Positions 42,960 through 55,362 of a DNA stretch of 64,000 nt are shown here, piece by piece. Within the stretch, counting starts at the first letter, position 1; each line of letters starts with the position of its first letter. Origin of the DNA: Blasia pusilla (lineage: Eukaryota; Marchantiophyta; Marchantiopsida; Blasiales). The stretch is taken from positions 54,746,001 to 54,810,000 of the forward strand of contig CM114272.1 in NCBI GenBank assembly GCA_050084515.1, in the 5' to 3' direction. Under the pieces are notes generated by a model. That model worked only from the letters and a program-made list of their open reading frames with translations, was not told the DNA's origin and did no database searches. The position numbers and the translations under genes were made by a program.

Positions 42960-44685
42960 AACAACATGAGACACAACATATTTGTTTGTTTATTTAGTTA
43001 CATCTCACATTGCCAACAAACACCATTTATCTCCCAACACATTTGTAAAAATTGAAGTAAACATCACCTTCAAGCCACATCTATCCTATGCCATAAAGAA
43101 ATCTAGATGGCATGTTGACTCATTCAACATGCAATCTAACTTGAAATAAATAAGGGTTTGTTCGAAATGAAAATCCCATCAAAATGGAGATGTAACTAAC
43201 CTCATCCAACCATTGAGGTTGGAGGTGTATTGTTTGCATGATGTTTTTTTGGCAATGTGAGCAAGGACGTACAAATCAATTGTGTAGCTCTGTGTATGTA
43301 TGCACACAACACATTAGAGATTTGATGGGATAATTTGAGTATTGATAATTTAATTATTCAAATGATAAGTTTGATGTGAAAATTAAACCTTCTCTCTTCT
43401 ATTCATATTTTTTTCTTTCTTAAAATAAATATATAAAAATTGCAATTTTTGGAAAGAAGACCTCTTCTTTTCCTCTAGATACTTACCCTAAAAACGGGTA
43501 GGTATTAAGAAGTTGCATTCTTGGACATAACAAATTGATATCCCTAGTGGGGATATCCTCATGTACCTGTTGGGATTAGGAATCCCAACCGGTACATGAG
43601 GAAAAAAAATCCTCTTCAATATTAGTTTCATGTATATGATTAATTGTGTAACTCCTCTTGAGTAGAAGTTGCTCAAACAAGGGGGAACTTTGGACCATCC
43701 CAATTGCTTCATTCGATCTCTTTAATCTACAATCTATTAACCTAACACATATTAGCACTCATTTCCTTGATGCTAGCCCAAGACAAGTCTGTGTTATTCC
43801 TATATGTCATGATTGGTGTACGTACTTGCGATGCACTAATTTAAATTACCTCCCAAAATGATAATTAGTTTTCAAAATTATCCAATGTCATTTTAAATTA
43901 ACTTCGAACGATCCTATTAGCTTGGAATGTGAGCAATCCTATTGGTTGAGTGTGCCAAATATGAAGAGGAGAGATTTGGAGAAATGAAAGGGCACTCTCC
44001 AATAAAAATATACATTACATGATATCATTTGCAAAAACGGATATCTCCTTGGGGATTTAGTATTCGTATCCAAAATGTTTTTCCTTCTTTCGGAGGATAT
44101 CCAAAAGATTAACTTTATTAAAAATTCTCATTATTTTTATTCCACGGGGGATATGGATGACGGTTGAATTCGTGGCCTGACTTCTCTCATAGTGGGAAAA
44201 TTTGAATTAACATCAGGGCCCCATGGAGTCAAACGCCAAAGGTTGCATGGATCCCAGGTCGAAGATCCCGCACTTGGTCCAGCAAGACGGATGGCACTTT
44301 CAAGTTACTTCACCCGCGGTCCTATCAAGAAGAAGACATGCTCGAACAAAGAAGGAATTTGACTCATGGCGCAAGTCAAAGCTGATGTAGGTGGGCGAGA
44401 AGTGGAGTGTTCGAATCTCATGGAGGGAGGAGACTGAGACGACATATAATTAACAGGGTATGAGGATCTTGACCTCGGGTTAACTAACCCGAGGATGAAT
44501 AGGCGCGAGGGCAATTCCTCAACATCTTGGAACCGGCTAGAGTCCTTCCCCAGCCCAAAGACGATCCTTGCTATTTCCGTGCGGCAAAGGACCAAGTACC
44601 ACTCTTTGGTCCGTGAAATCATATCCGTAGGATCTTTATCTTAGGCAGCCTGCTACCCGATAAAACCTCCATGGGGACCTGCCCT
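42960..44685. other. Spacer between microsatellite and tRNA-Gln
   Basis: AT-rich, no recognised gene. Open frames at 43488-43861 overlap the hairpin cluster and lack domains. GGGCACTCTCCAATAAAAATAT (about 43988) resembles 40935, suggesting shared small-element ends. Confidence 0.35.
43481..43601. repeat. Cluster of three hairpins
   Basis: Stems: ATACTTACCC / GGGTAGGTAT near 43480-43507 (one mismatch); GATATCCC / GGGGATATC near 43538-43557; and a 21-bp stem 43557-43577 / 43581-43601 with one mismatch and loop AGG. Such a tight 21-bp hairpin is unusual for random AT-rich spacer. It may be a foldback element end or a small-RNA precursor. Confidence 0.6.
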
Positions 44686-44782
44686 AAGTAGCCCTATTAT
44701 GTTCCGGTTAGCCCACAAACTAATTGCAGCCCTATTAAGTAGCCCTATTAAGTTCCGGTTAGCCCACAAACTGATTTGAGCC
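44686..44782 (+). repeat. 51-bp tandem duplication just upstream of tRNA-Gln
   Basis: Two copies of a unit containing AGCCCTATTA and GTTCCGGTTAGCCCACAAAC, with only a few differences. The second ends 6 bp before the tRNA gene. It is a local recent duplication that may alter the tRNA 5' flank. Confidence 0.85.
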
Positions 44783-44788
44783 GTATAT

Positions 44789-44860
44789 GGCCCCATAGTC
44801 TAGTGGTTACGACATTGGACTTTGAATCCAAGAGCCCGAGTTCAAATCTCGGTGGGGCCT
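44789..44860 (+). tRNA. tRNA-Gln (anticodon TTG)
   Basis: 72 bp with a full cloverleaf: acceptor GGCCCCA/TGGGGCC, anticodon stem TTGGA/TCCAA around CTTTGAA, T arm CCGAG-TTCAAAT-CTCGG, discriminator T. The D arm TAGTCTAGTGGTTA and T arm supply canonical A and B boxes. It closely resembles plant nuclear tRNA-Gln. No intron. A TTTT run about 40 bp downstream could end Pol III transcription. Confidence 0.95.
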
Positions 44861-44869
44861 CTTGGCAAA

Positions 44870-45378
44870 CTCCTATTACCATTTCTTTTGTTGAAGTGAC
44901 GTGTCTTTTTATCCTATCAAATACGACTTTGCAACGCACGACGATTCACTTAAGACCCCGTATCCGAACCGTCAATTCAACCGCCGCGTCCATGGAAGAT
45001 CCGGCATCTCATCTGGCCGTAGGTTCCTAGCTACGGTGGCGTATACCGTTGGATCCAGGAGCACCGGTTCGGATCCGAAGCGGAAGCTCCCGGGCCGGAC
45101 GTGGACGGAGCAGAAACAGATGCTTTGGATACGGAAATAGAAAAGAGAAGAGACAGACGTCCGTTCTTGTCTAGGCTCACGTACACCGTCGGATGTCTCA
45201 ACGCGTGGACGGTCTCGTCGGCACCTTTTGGGGTGAAAAGATCACGGATGATCGGTTGTGGACCCCATTTATCGACGGAATCAGGGAGAATCTTCTGCAC
45301 TAGCTACGGGGTTAGGGAGGACAGAGCCCGAGAGCGACAGAAAAGGAGAGAGGGGGAGAGCGCGGGCTGAAGACTGAC
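44870..45378. other. Upstream region of the 260-aa gene
   Basis: GC content rises toward the gene. Overlapping frames on both strands (44901-45140, 45031-45300) have no recognised domain; part is probably promoter and 5' untranslated sequence. Confidence 0.35.
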
Positions 45379-46161
45379 ATGGGGACCGCTGAGACGGCTC
45401 CGTCTCCGTCTCTGTCTTTGTCTCCGTCTCCGGATTCGCCCGCTCCAGGCGCCGCGGGGGAAGTTCCTGCTCCTCTGTTCCCGGCTTCTCCCGTGCCAGA
45501 CGCCGCGGGGCAAGGTCCCGCTCCTCAAACGCCAGATGCCGCGGGGCAAGGTCCTGCCCCGCTGTCGCCAGCTTCTCAAGCGCCAGGCGCCGCGGGGAAG
45601 GGCGTTTCTCCCGCCCAGATGGCGGAGATGGAGCGGGAGGCGAAGATGAAAGAGGAGGAGATGGAGGACGAGAGGGCTGCCGCGGATTACGAGGTGATGC
45701 TCTTGATGCTGCGGCGAATGGAGAAGGAAGGGCACGGAGTTATGAGATGGCTGTACAATCAGAACGTTTTCTTCGTGAGTTTGGAGAGGCTGTACAAGGA
45801 GAGGATCAACCGCGAAGTGTTGATGCAGCTGTTGCGGCGTTGTGTCAACATTATGATGCACTGGATTCCAGAGTTCCGTGGTGTTGTTGTGGACGTGGTG
45901 TGCGAGAGAAAGTACATGCTGGAGAATACGCAGGGTAGATTTACGCAGAAACGAATGCCTAGTCATGTTATCCGCTGGTTCCGCTACCGTCTGCCGAATA
46001 AATGTAGGGTCATTGTCCAGGAGAAATTACGGGACCTCGGGGTTATGACGCAGAACCCGTATAAGCCTTCGGAAGTCGTGCTTCACCATTGCTTCGGTGG
46101 GGATGAGCTTAGAGTGGTTAAATGGGGATTCGAAAGATTCGCGGTGGGTAAAGCGAAGTAG
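45379..46161 (+). CDS. Unrecognised 260-aa protein with Pro/Ala-rich repeats
   Basis: One uninterrupted ATG-to-TAG frame with clear codon-position bias and high GC. Residues 1-80 are Ser/Pro-rich with three imperfect DAAGQGPAP repeats. Residues 80-110 are Met/Glu/Lys-rich (MEREAKMKEEEMEDERAA), likely a charged helix or coiled coil. Residues 110-260 form a basic, possibly helical domain (VMLLMLRRM, RLYKERINREVLMQLLRR, VIRWFRYRLPNKCRVIVQEKL, FGGDELRVVKWGFERF). I do not recognise the family. No signal peptide or membrane helix. It lies about 520 bp after tRNA-Gln. Confidence 0.65.
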   Translation: MGTAETAPSPSLSLSPSPDSPAPGAAGEVPAPLFPASPVPDAAGQGPAPQTPDAAGQGPAPLSPASQAPGAAGKGVSPAQMAEMEREAKMKEEEMEDERAAADYEVMLLMLRRMEKEGHGVMRWLYNQNVFFVSLERLYKERINREVLMQLLRRCVNIMMHWIPEFRGVVVDVVCERKYMLENTQGRFTQKRMPSHVIRWFRYRLPNKCRVIVQEKLRDLGVMTQNPYKPSEVVLHHCFGGDELRVVKWGFERFAVGKAK

Positions 46162-49100
46162 GGAACGTACTTCCAGATAGATCCATCGCATCAGGCTTGC
46201 ATCGCGTTTGCTGTTTTGCACTTCTTACGTATCCTCTCCACATGTAACGAAGTATTCAGGTGGTAAGGCACCAGATCTATGTAGATATCGTTGATTCGGG
46301 GAGCGATAGAGATGATGAGGCCATGCTTAAGCGCAAACACAGTCAAAAGTCGAAAATCAACCAGTCGAGGAAAATATTTTGTCAAGTTAGGATAGCAAGA
46401 ATATTCCTTGCATCCATCGTTTCGTAAATGTCGAAACTTATGCAGAAGACAATACCTATAGTGAGTGCCTAAGGGATACTAGTTCCTGTAGTGTTGGGAA
46501 GAAGCGGGTTAATCACGAGGGGATAAGATGTAGAGCATCTTCCCTCGATCATTGACAGGTAAGTCGATTCCGAATCAACAAGTTCTATATCGGAGTGTAG
46601 TGGGGGTTTAAAATTTCTTAGACTCCTATGTAGACACCATGTCAGATTCTGCCCCAAGTAGAGCACGTCAATAGTGGCGAAGATCAGTTCACGGCCAAGC
46701 TTTTGCGAGGAAACTACAAAACGCGTATTTCTGGATCCGGGAGGAGATGGAAGTAAGGGACAGCACGGTGTCCTACGTAACGATCTGGGACAAGTGTAGG
46801 ACGTTGAGAACGTAAGAACTCGAATCAGAATCCAGCTGCGAGCCAGGTATCTCGGACAGACCTAGGATTCCAGTCCCGTTGTGTTACTTGCTGTTCAATT
46901 TCATGCGCGGCTAAAGATTCTACCTTTAGCACTCTGGATGTGTAGATATGAATTAATACGGTAGATAATGTTTTCGCGATGGAACAAAACCAAAGAAAAA
47001 GAAGCTTTGGACTCTGCCGATTGATTAAGCTGAACGCATAGATATAATAGCTCAGAGGGCAAAGTCACCACTTTCGGTCCCTGCTTTTCTACCACCAAAG
47101 CCCACTTTCGGTGCCTGCTTATCTTCCTGGAGGCTTTGGTAGAAAAGCAGGGACCGAAAGTGAGTCTTCATATTCTACTTATGTACTCCATAGCACGTCT
47201 AGACAGATTAGTGGGTGAATGCCTACAGAGCGAGCTGTCAACAAAGATCGGAACCAACGGAAACTGGGGCTTGGATTCTACCCATGGACAACGCTGAAAG
47301 GCTAGATATAGCAAAAAGAGTGTGAGGTGCCAAGACGGAGCGGAACGGAGCGGATGGGGCTTGAATCCACTCGTGTACTAGGAAAGGGCTAAGGCCAGAA
47401 ACACTGCTCATTTCGTATTTAATTTGCGCATGAACTCTACTCGACGCTTGAAACTCAACTTCGACATGGTAAAAGCGATCAGAAAGAAAGACAATGAACA
47501 TTACGGACCTCCAAAAACCTCGGAAAGGCCGGCTACGTAAGCCAGCCAATCAGCTAAGAAATGTCAGTTTCAGAAACACCGCATCTTGCTTGGCAGACGT
47601 AGCGTTGTATCGAAGTGACGATTGGGAGCCCAGAAGTAGACTGTCCTGAACAATCAGATAATCAACACTAGGTAATAGACACCTACGAACAAAAACAGTG
47701 AGGGTGTGGTGTACAGAAAGGAGGACGAAATATACGCGCGCGCATTCATTTCTTCTTTGCTAATCATAAGATTGTGTCTCAAGGCATTGGTGTAACTCAC
47801 CGAGTCGGCTTGCCCCACAGCGATCTACGATACTTATAGCATCTGGAATATTCGGTGAATGAGTGGCAGACATTTTGACCGTGGAGACGTTGTTCTCGAA
47901 CGAAATATGCTCCCATGCATGCTCCCATATATGCATATTTCGTTGGGAATTTGAGAGGGAACTAGTTATTATATTCCTGTGAACACGTGGATAGTGAGAT
48001 AAAAAACCAACGAGAGTGTATATAGAGGCCGTAATGAAAAACCGACATTTACGTACGCACCCAAAGGAAAAGCTCACACGGCCAGATCACTTGTCCTTTC
48101 GGTGGGGAAGGGAGTTGTCTGTTCCAACTCAAAGTTCCAGAATCAATGCCAGCTTTTGGATTTCAGTTCCTGCGAGAGGATTCTGTCACAGAGATATTCC
48201 TACACGTCACCAGAAAACATCAACCAGAAGTCTAGCCAAGACAATCTCTTTCCTATTTTATTTGGGAACAATCTTGCCAAGTCCACTCCTGGCAAGAGGA
48301 AAGGCGCTCCTTCCACAGAGGGATGGGAAAACCCATAAGGAACAGAAATAGAAAGGACTGAAAAACGTCGACACCCGGCCTAAGTAGAGATACCAGAGTG
48401 AATACCTATCGAAATTGATAAGCTATAGGGTGGTCCTTGGGAGCAGACGCCCCCACGCCGGTTACTCGGAAGTCAGTAAGACTACAACCATGTGGCTGGA
48501 AGTTGTGATGCGCATCGAGACACCTCTCACAGTAGATTTTTAGTCACTCATGTACGACAGCTTCCAAAGGTTGCTGCGAGCTAACGGGTGCTCCATCTGT
48601 GGACTATCTCATGGAGAGCTACATCTTCAAAAACACTATTGCTCCTGGAGTGATCCTTGGTATACAAACTAGACGACAGTTTTATAGGTTGGCCTACACT
48701 TGTGAATCAGTCGGAGGGAGAGGAAGAACTGCCTAACTGAGCGTCAAATGCGGTTGGGAGACGAGGATATGTTTGGTGATTTTTCTCAAGGACAGAATCT
48801 GGAGGCAGGGTCAGGCGCTTTAGGAGACTGGGGTGCCGAATTCAACAATAGAGGTGCCTAAGTGTGGTCCGATCAAGTGCACTGGCGGGACCAGATCTCA
48901 ATATTTGAGACAACTGAGATTGGAAGCTGATCGAGACCACGGTTATTAACCAGAGTCACTGCGTACTGGTGCTTGAGACCTTACAGACAGCCATCCGGGC
49001 TCATCCAAAGAACGACGCTGCAAATACTTGCTTGCATTTGAGGCTGAAAGATGCCTACCCATACCTCCATTTGCGCCCTACTCGTGCCTTTGAGCCCATG

Positions 49101-49290
49101 GGAATAAATGTACATACTTGCGTTCGAAGCCTATACATGCCCGTCAACTCACGTGACATAGTCATAGTGTGAAGACCTGGCTACGTAAGCCATCAGTTCA
49201 TGTGAACAAGTGTACAGACTTGCATTCCAATGCTTGAGTAAAATGCCGCATTTGGTCTCGATGCAATGATTGAATATGAAACTATAATGA
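46162..49290. other. Gene-free stretch
   Basis: Apart from the hairpin at 47064-47165 I see only short overlapping frames without domains. It separates the 260-aa gene from the 3' end of the ABCB gene. Confidence 0.35.
47064..47165. repeat. 31-bp inverted repeat with internal partial third copy
   Basis: Left arm (about 47064-47100) reads CACTTTCGGTCCCTGC, TTTTCTACC and then CAAAGC. The right arm (about 47132-47163) is its reverse complement except for a 3-bp insertion in the left arm. The loop carries a diverged partial copy, CCACTTTCGGTGCCTGCTT. This looks like a foldback element or a miRNA-like precursor. Confidence 0.65.
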
Positions 49291-49295
49291 ACACC

Positions 49296-52200
49296 TTAAC
49301 CAGGCAGGGTCCCTTGCACTGCCAAGGAATTCGTGCCCTCCTGCCTGGTATAAAGTGAAGCATACTTGCCTCCCTTAATTAACAGAGACTCGTGTGTCCC
49401 TTCCTCCATGATTCTTCCTCCTTCCAGAAGCAGAATCCTATCAGCTTTTTGGACAGTTTCCAGACGATGCGCTATAACAAATACCTGCCAGAGGGAAAAA
49501 AATTTGAGCAACCATTTCTGTCATTAGAGGACTGTTGTGCATCACAAGAGCTGCAAATTGTAAATTGTAGCTGTGATCTGATGGAACAACGACTTACAGT
49601 ACGATTACTCATTAACCTTTGCAAGGCTTCCCTCACAAGATTCTCCGACTTGTTGTCCAAAGCTGACGTTGCTTCGTCCAGGATTAGAATTGTTGCTTCC
49701 TGGTAAATTGCTCTCGCTATTGCCAACCTGCGTGCAAAGCATCAATTCCACAGATATGTACTTAACGATGTTTAGCACACTCTATGAGTATGACGTTATC
49801 AAATCTTAGTTTATCTTTCTGGATTCCGCTCCTTTTCTCCTGTTTTGAGTTCAAATTGTACAACTACTGAGCATCCCTCAAGTAAAGAAAGTAGAGACCC
49901 GAAGGAATGAGAAAAGACTGTTCTTGGGCTTCAGCTCGGCGCACCTAAAGAGCTTTGGCACTCTAAGCTAACAGGGAGAGATAAGAGAGAAGAAAACGCA
50001 AAAATTTTCCAATAACATATGAAGCCTGTCGAAGGTCAAGTAATGTAGAATGTCCAGGATTCTTAAAACTAATGTCCAGGAATCTTAAAAATGATTTTGT
50101 CCTCGAAAGGTGAGAATCATTCTGTCTATCCTTGTTGTCTTGGCGCTATAAGTACACCAAAAACTCAGTTGCTTGTGTTCCTTCCTTTTGTTTTTTACTC
50201 CATTGCTGCAACCCACCCAAGGATGCTTCACAAAACTTAAAACATAAATGTGTCTCCTGAAAGATCCTTCAAATATTCCTGTGGACAAGAGTCGAGATGG
50301 ATTTTCCCAGTAGCTTCAGTCAACATTGATTCTGCCCATAGCTCCATCACTAATGAAAACTGTGCAGACAATACCTTTGGCGTTGGCCCCCGCTGAGAGA
50401 TGAAGCACGATCTCCCAAATTTGTATAATAACCACTTGAAAGCTGTTGAATGAACTCATCGGCATTAGCCAGCTGAGCTGCCCGTACCACTGCGGTCATG
50501 TCCACTTTCTCTGGCAATATTCCATAAGCAATATTTTCTGCCACAGTTCCTGTAAATAACGTCTGCATCGCCCATAGGTTTATCTTAGCAGTTCCATTCC
50601 TTAGAACAGCTTAAGGACTCAGATAACGACTAAGAATCTTGTTTTCACCGTGAATTCGAGTTGTCTGGCAGATCAACATTCTTCGACAATTTCCTAACAG
50701 TGAAGATCAACCCGAGCGAGAAAATGGAATGATCCACTCACTTGCATGAAAACTGAGAATTATTCCTACACCCACGTATGACGTTCTAAGAAAGAAGAAA
50801 TGGGAAGGACCACAGCCTACTGAAGATGTCAAGTATCCATTCTTCATACTTGAGAGAAACTAGAAGAGCAGATTACCCATGAAGCCAGAAAGATTCAATG
50901 TGCCACTTACTGTTTCTTGCGGAACGATTGCTACATACTGTCTCAAGCTCTTCAAGCTCACACTCTTGATGTCCTGCCCATCTATGGAGATGTGACCTGA
51001 TATAGAACCACAAAAAAGAAAGCTTGAGAAATAATTTCTTTTCGGTGCACATTTGAAGTGAGCAAAATTTACTAACTCGAATGTGCTTGTGATACTTCTC
51101 ATAAGAGGTCTAGACTACGAACAAGTGGTCGTATGATCACTTGTTCGTATACCCACCCTGAACCGGATCGTACAGTCGTAGGAGCAGCTTGGCAAGAGTT
51201 GTTTTTCCTCCACCTGAACCTCCAACCAAAGCTACAGTTTCCCCAGGATGTACATATAAACTCACGTTGTTCAGTACCCATGGTAAGCGGTCATTATATC
51301 GGAACGACACATTCGATAACTGAACTTCTCCAGTGACATTCATCAACGGTGTGGCCCCGTCCACTTCCAACACCTGCACAGAAATTCCCGCTCAATTGAT
51401 CTTCCACACTCTTAGCCTACTGTTCTATACGCAGGAGTAGAAGAACGTAAACAAGTTCAGCATAAAGTTTAAGCACACAAGCCTAGCATGATTTCTATAG
51501 ACTACCAGAAGTGTTCTCACTCGCCACATTGGACAAGGTATGAGCTTACCTTTGATTGGTAGGTCATCAGCTCAAATAATCTCTCGATAGCTGGTTCTCC
51601 ATTTTTTATTTCGTTGTAAGCTTTCCCTATGGCCTGGCCGCCTTGCCACAGGTCGTACCCAATGAGGAGATAACGTGGGATACAAGATAATCTTGCACTT
51701 TTAGACATGCATCTTCTTTTGACAGGTTGAGTACAACAATGTCCTTTAGTAATCGGAAAATAAAGATGAAAGAAGGGGAAGTCTGCAGGAGTCGGAGTGA
51801 AACCGTTCTGTTCTTCCCGCAGCATAATGGTGAGCATACCTGCATGGGCTCGACTAGAAGAACGAGGGATGTAATGAAAGACACCATGCCTCCTCCATCA
51901 AAACTTCCCCTGGAGACGGCCCATGTTCCCACTCCAAACAGCACCATAGCTGTTAGTACGTAGACCAAAGTGATCATCTCTGGTATAAACGCTTTCATCC
52001 TCTTTTTACCCAGTTGAGCTTCCCGCTCTACCCAGGCTAGACGCTCAAAATTCCATCGCTCTAGCTCCTCTGCTGCATGCACTTTTACTACAAACATCGA
52101 TGGGAGGACCTGCTCAAGAAAATATATATGCATCTTTCAGTAATAGCAAGTAGCCTAGTTGTTATGTGTAAGGAAAGTAAAATGTGCTTTTCAGAAATGG

Positions 52201-54447
52201 CGACGGATTGCAGAGAATCAGTCAGTACCTATCTAGGTACTGAGTGGTTTTCTGTTCAATAGTATGGCTAATACTTGGGACGTAGCATACGCTTGCAGCT
52301 TTTATGGAGACCTATACTAGCAGAACGAAATCATGTTTTATGATTTTCATCCACCTTTGTCTCAAGGGTCGTTCGATGTGAGCACCAACGAGGAGGCTCA
52401 ATTCTCACTTTAGGCTCCTAACGTCATCAACAGGTTCATGTACAGCTTGGTTGATTTCAGGACAGCTCTGAAAATAGCCTGTGTAGGTCTTTAAGCTAGC
52501 ATCCTTGCAGCTCGAAACCTTCACTTTGTACAGATTTTCGATTGCTCGTGACAGGTAAAACATCTGAAGACTGAAATTTAATTTCACATTCCGGACATTG
52601 TTACAACAAAATGAAACAAATCACAATGGATGCCTTCCCCATCCTATGCAAGACGGAAGTATATCTATTGGCTAGTTTTTCCAATGCCCTCCAAGTTAGC
52701 TGGGTGTCCATTTTTAAAAATGTTCTCAAAGCTCAACCGAAGTGTGGCTCTAACCTCATTGAGATAAGCTGATAAATCCGCAATGCTGTCCTGCCCCTTG
52801 CGTGCTAACTTCCGCAGTTTCTCACCCAACATCGCTATGACTACAGCCATACAAGGAACAACCTACAACACAGACTCTGCCACTGCACTTGTCAACAAGT
52901 TGTTCAAGACAGCGGATTTTGAGAAATCAAGGTACAAGTAGAGAAAATACAGAGAAAGGTCACAAGTATCTGTTACTGCACCATCTGCAAAAGTCAAGTA
53001 ACTCATAATTGTTTTCAGAAAGTACATTCAATAGCTGTGAGACTCCGACCTGGACTTCATTCATCGATTCAAATACTTACCGAGAATGTTGCGAGCGCCA
53101 AGAGCGGGTTCAAAGTGACCATGCGTGTGGCCATAGCCGCCAGTTGCAGCGCACTTGGAACCATCATCTGGCATAAGCCATACAGCAATAACAATGGAGT
53201 TCAATTAGTACCTAGTCCTCGACTAAAGCTTCCACAGTGTTTCCTATATCACCTACAAAGGAAAACACTCGTTTGAGGGTTTAGCACGAGGGACTTCCAT
53301 CTCAGGATAGATCCTGTTTCCCCTGCCAAAAAAATTTCCTTACCTCTAGGGAGCCATGGGTGATACTTCTCAATTCTTCTACATTTTTCCACATGGTTCT
53401 GTTAATTACAACCACATCAGAGACTGATTTTGACATGGTGCTGTGTCATTGCAGCAAGCTGGAAATAAAGCCTTCCCTACACCAAAATTCACTTGTTCGA
53501 CAAAGTCCTCAACGAATGGCGCTCCAGAAATCTGATTGCATTCCGAGGCTATCAAAGACTATCAACAGTGTGCTTCTGAAACCAAAGCAGGATGGGAACT
53601 GTACATGTAGGAGTGAATACACCGTGTCGCCCATGTCCTCAGCTTCTGAAGTCACTCTGAAGGCTATGTCACCAGAAGCTGCTGCATTTTCCCCTTCGAA
53701 GAAAGCCATCTCTCGATTCAAGACGTTCCGATACACATGACTTCTAACCTTGAAGGTAATATTGAGCACCGCTTCCCATAGAAGAGCTTGCTGCCAGAAT
53801 TGAGCTATAGACCGTAATCCGACGAGCATCACTACCCACAAAACTTTAGTCCCCAACTCAGGCATGTTCCCTTGGCTTAAAGCACTTGACAAGAGGCCAA
53901 TCTGAGGCACGAATAGGTATAAGCATCCCACAGCGACGCAAGTGCAGATCCATCCCCTCACGATGATGGGCCATTGAGAAAAAATAAAAGGGACTAACTT
54001 CTGGAAGATCTTGCTCAATGGAAGAAAACCCGTACTTTTATCTTTCTCATTCAATCCATCATTAGCAGTGGATTCATCGTGATCCACAGTGAAGGAGCCA
54101 GAGGCGCTCGTGGAATTGTATCTGCTTTTGCAGTTCTCGACTAGTTTTCTTAGGCTCATCCATGGGAGAGACCTAGGTGGCAAGTAGCAAAATGTCGACG
54201 ACGAATGTGAGCCCAATCCCTGAGCTTCTCTGCTGGCATACGAATTCTCGCTGGTTTGTAATTTGAGAGACAATTGTAGACTGGCAACCACATGTCTGCC
54301 TCGCAAAGATTTGTTGCGACTACAAATGTACTGCTTCTGCCGCAGAGGTACATGGCCACAGGCAGCTGAGAAGCTCAGAGAAGATAAACTCAAATGCACA
54401 GAGGAAATTGGACAGCTACCATTACGAGGCGCGCTCAGGTTTTTCAT
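49296..54447 (-). CDS. Half-size ABC transporter, ABCB29-like, probably plastidial (10 exons)
   Basis: GT-AG exons, minus: 54447-53605, 53167-53081, 52862-52755, 52109-51840, 51633-51550, 51373-51157, 50996-50911, 50562-50375, 49727-49598, 49484-49296. They join in frame to 733 residues. Residues 1-70 are Ser/Arg-rich, like a chloroplast transit peptide. The membrane domain follows ([57 protein letters not shown]). The ATPase domain has Walker [11 protein letters not shown]-loop VAIVPQET, signature LSGGQRQR, Walker [13 protein letters not shown] and H-loop VFVIAHRLE, all intact. I chose ATG 54447; upstream the frame opens only through TTG. Half transporters dimerise; order and targeting resemble plant ABCB28/ABCB29. 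The substrate is unknown. It is divergent from the NSUN6-like gene. Confidence 0.9.
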
Positions 54448-55362
54448 CTCTGAGAAAGGTAAAGAAGGTTTGTTTGGTTTATGGAGGAAACTGAGGACAA
54501 CAGTGTCAACGAGACCATTGGTCACAAAAAATCCCTCTAGCAAAGTGCAAAACTACATAGCAACGTTTTCAATTCTGTCACTACGCTGCTCTGTTACATG
54601 ACAATGTCAACCCCAGTGAGACCATTCCAAAGAATCTACGACATCTACCCCCAACATTTGAAATGATACTCCATCAACCAGAATTTGCAATCAGCTCAAA
54701 AAGACCTCGGCAGTGGGAGTTTCGCACGGTGTGGAAGACTTCTATCCCGTCTAACTTCAGCTTTGGGGGGGATTCACACGCATTCCGATTTGCTGGAAGG
54801 CAGCTTGAATTATTCCATTCCTGTCGGGCTGTCAATTGTTGCGGTTGAATTTCTTCTTAAACACTACGCCCACATCAGCAAGGAGAGGCGGTTGTCCTTC
54901 TGGCTTGGCCCTCTCTCATCCAATTCTGATGGAGGTTGTAATTTGTCTGATAGCTTCATGAGGCGCCCAGCCCTCGCCTAGTCTGCCTCCCCATTGGTTA
55001 CACCCCACTCTCTCTCTAGTCTTCCTCCCCATTTAGCCCTACTGGGTGGACGGAGCCTGTTTTCGTGTGCTCTTAACTCTCGTGTGATTTACTCCCAACT
55101 TTAGGGTATGCGTGCTAAACCCAAGACCCTGTGCTACACTACAAACTAATAGAAATGGGATCATTCGTTGTGTCTCTCTACCAAGTTCCAAGAATGATGA
55201 ACAGTGAAGAAGCTCGGAGGAAGAAACAGTGCTGAATTGAGTTAGGCTGCCAAGGATTTTTGCGGGTTCTCAAGTTTCACTTTTGGTGACTCTTGGTGAA
55301 GTCTACGAGATCTTGCGAGGGCGGCAGCTGAGACTTGCGACGAGAACATAGGTGGACACTAA
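54448..55362. promoter_or_regulatory. Intergenic region of a divergent gene pair
   Basis: 915 bp separate the start codons of the ABCB gene (minus) and the NSUN6-like gene (plus). It must contain both 5' untranslated regions and promoters. No clear TATA box pair was seen. Short frames here lack domains. Confidence 0.5.

Noticed and set aside
45031-45300. 89-residue minus-strand frame upstream of the 260-aa gene
   Set aside because: No domain, no splice context, and it overlaps two plus-strand frames of similar length.
54448-54543. Extended N-terminus of the ABCB protein from 54543
   Set aside because: That frame opens with TTG, not ATG; the first ATG is 54447 and gives a transit-peptide-like start.
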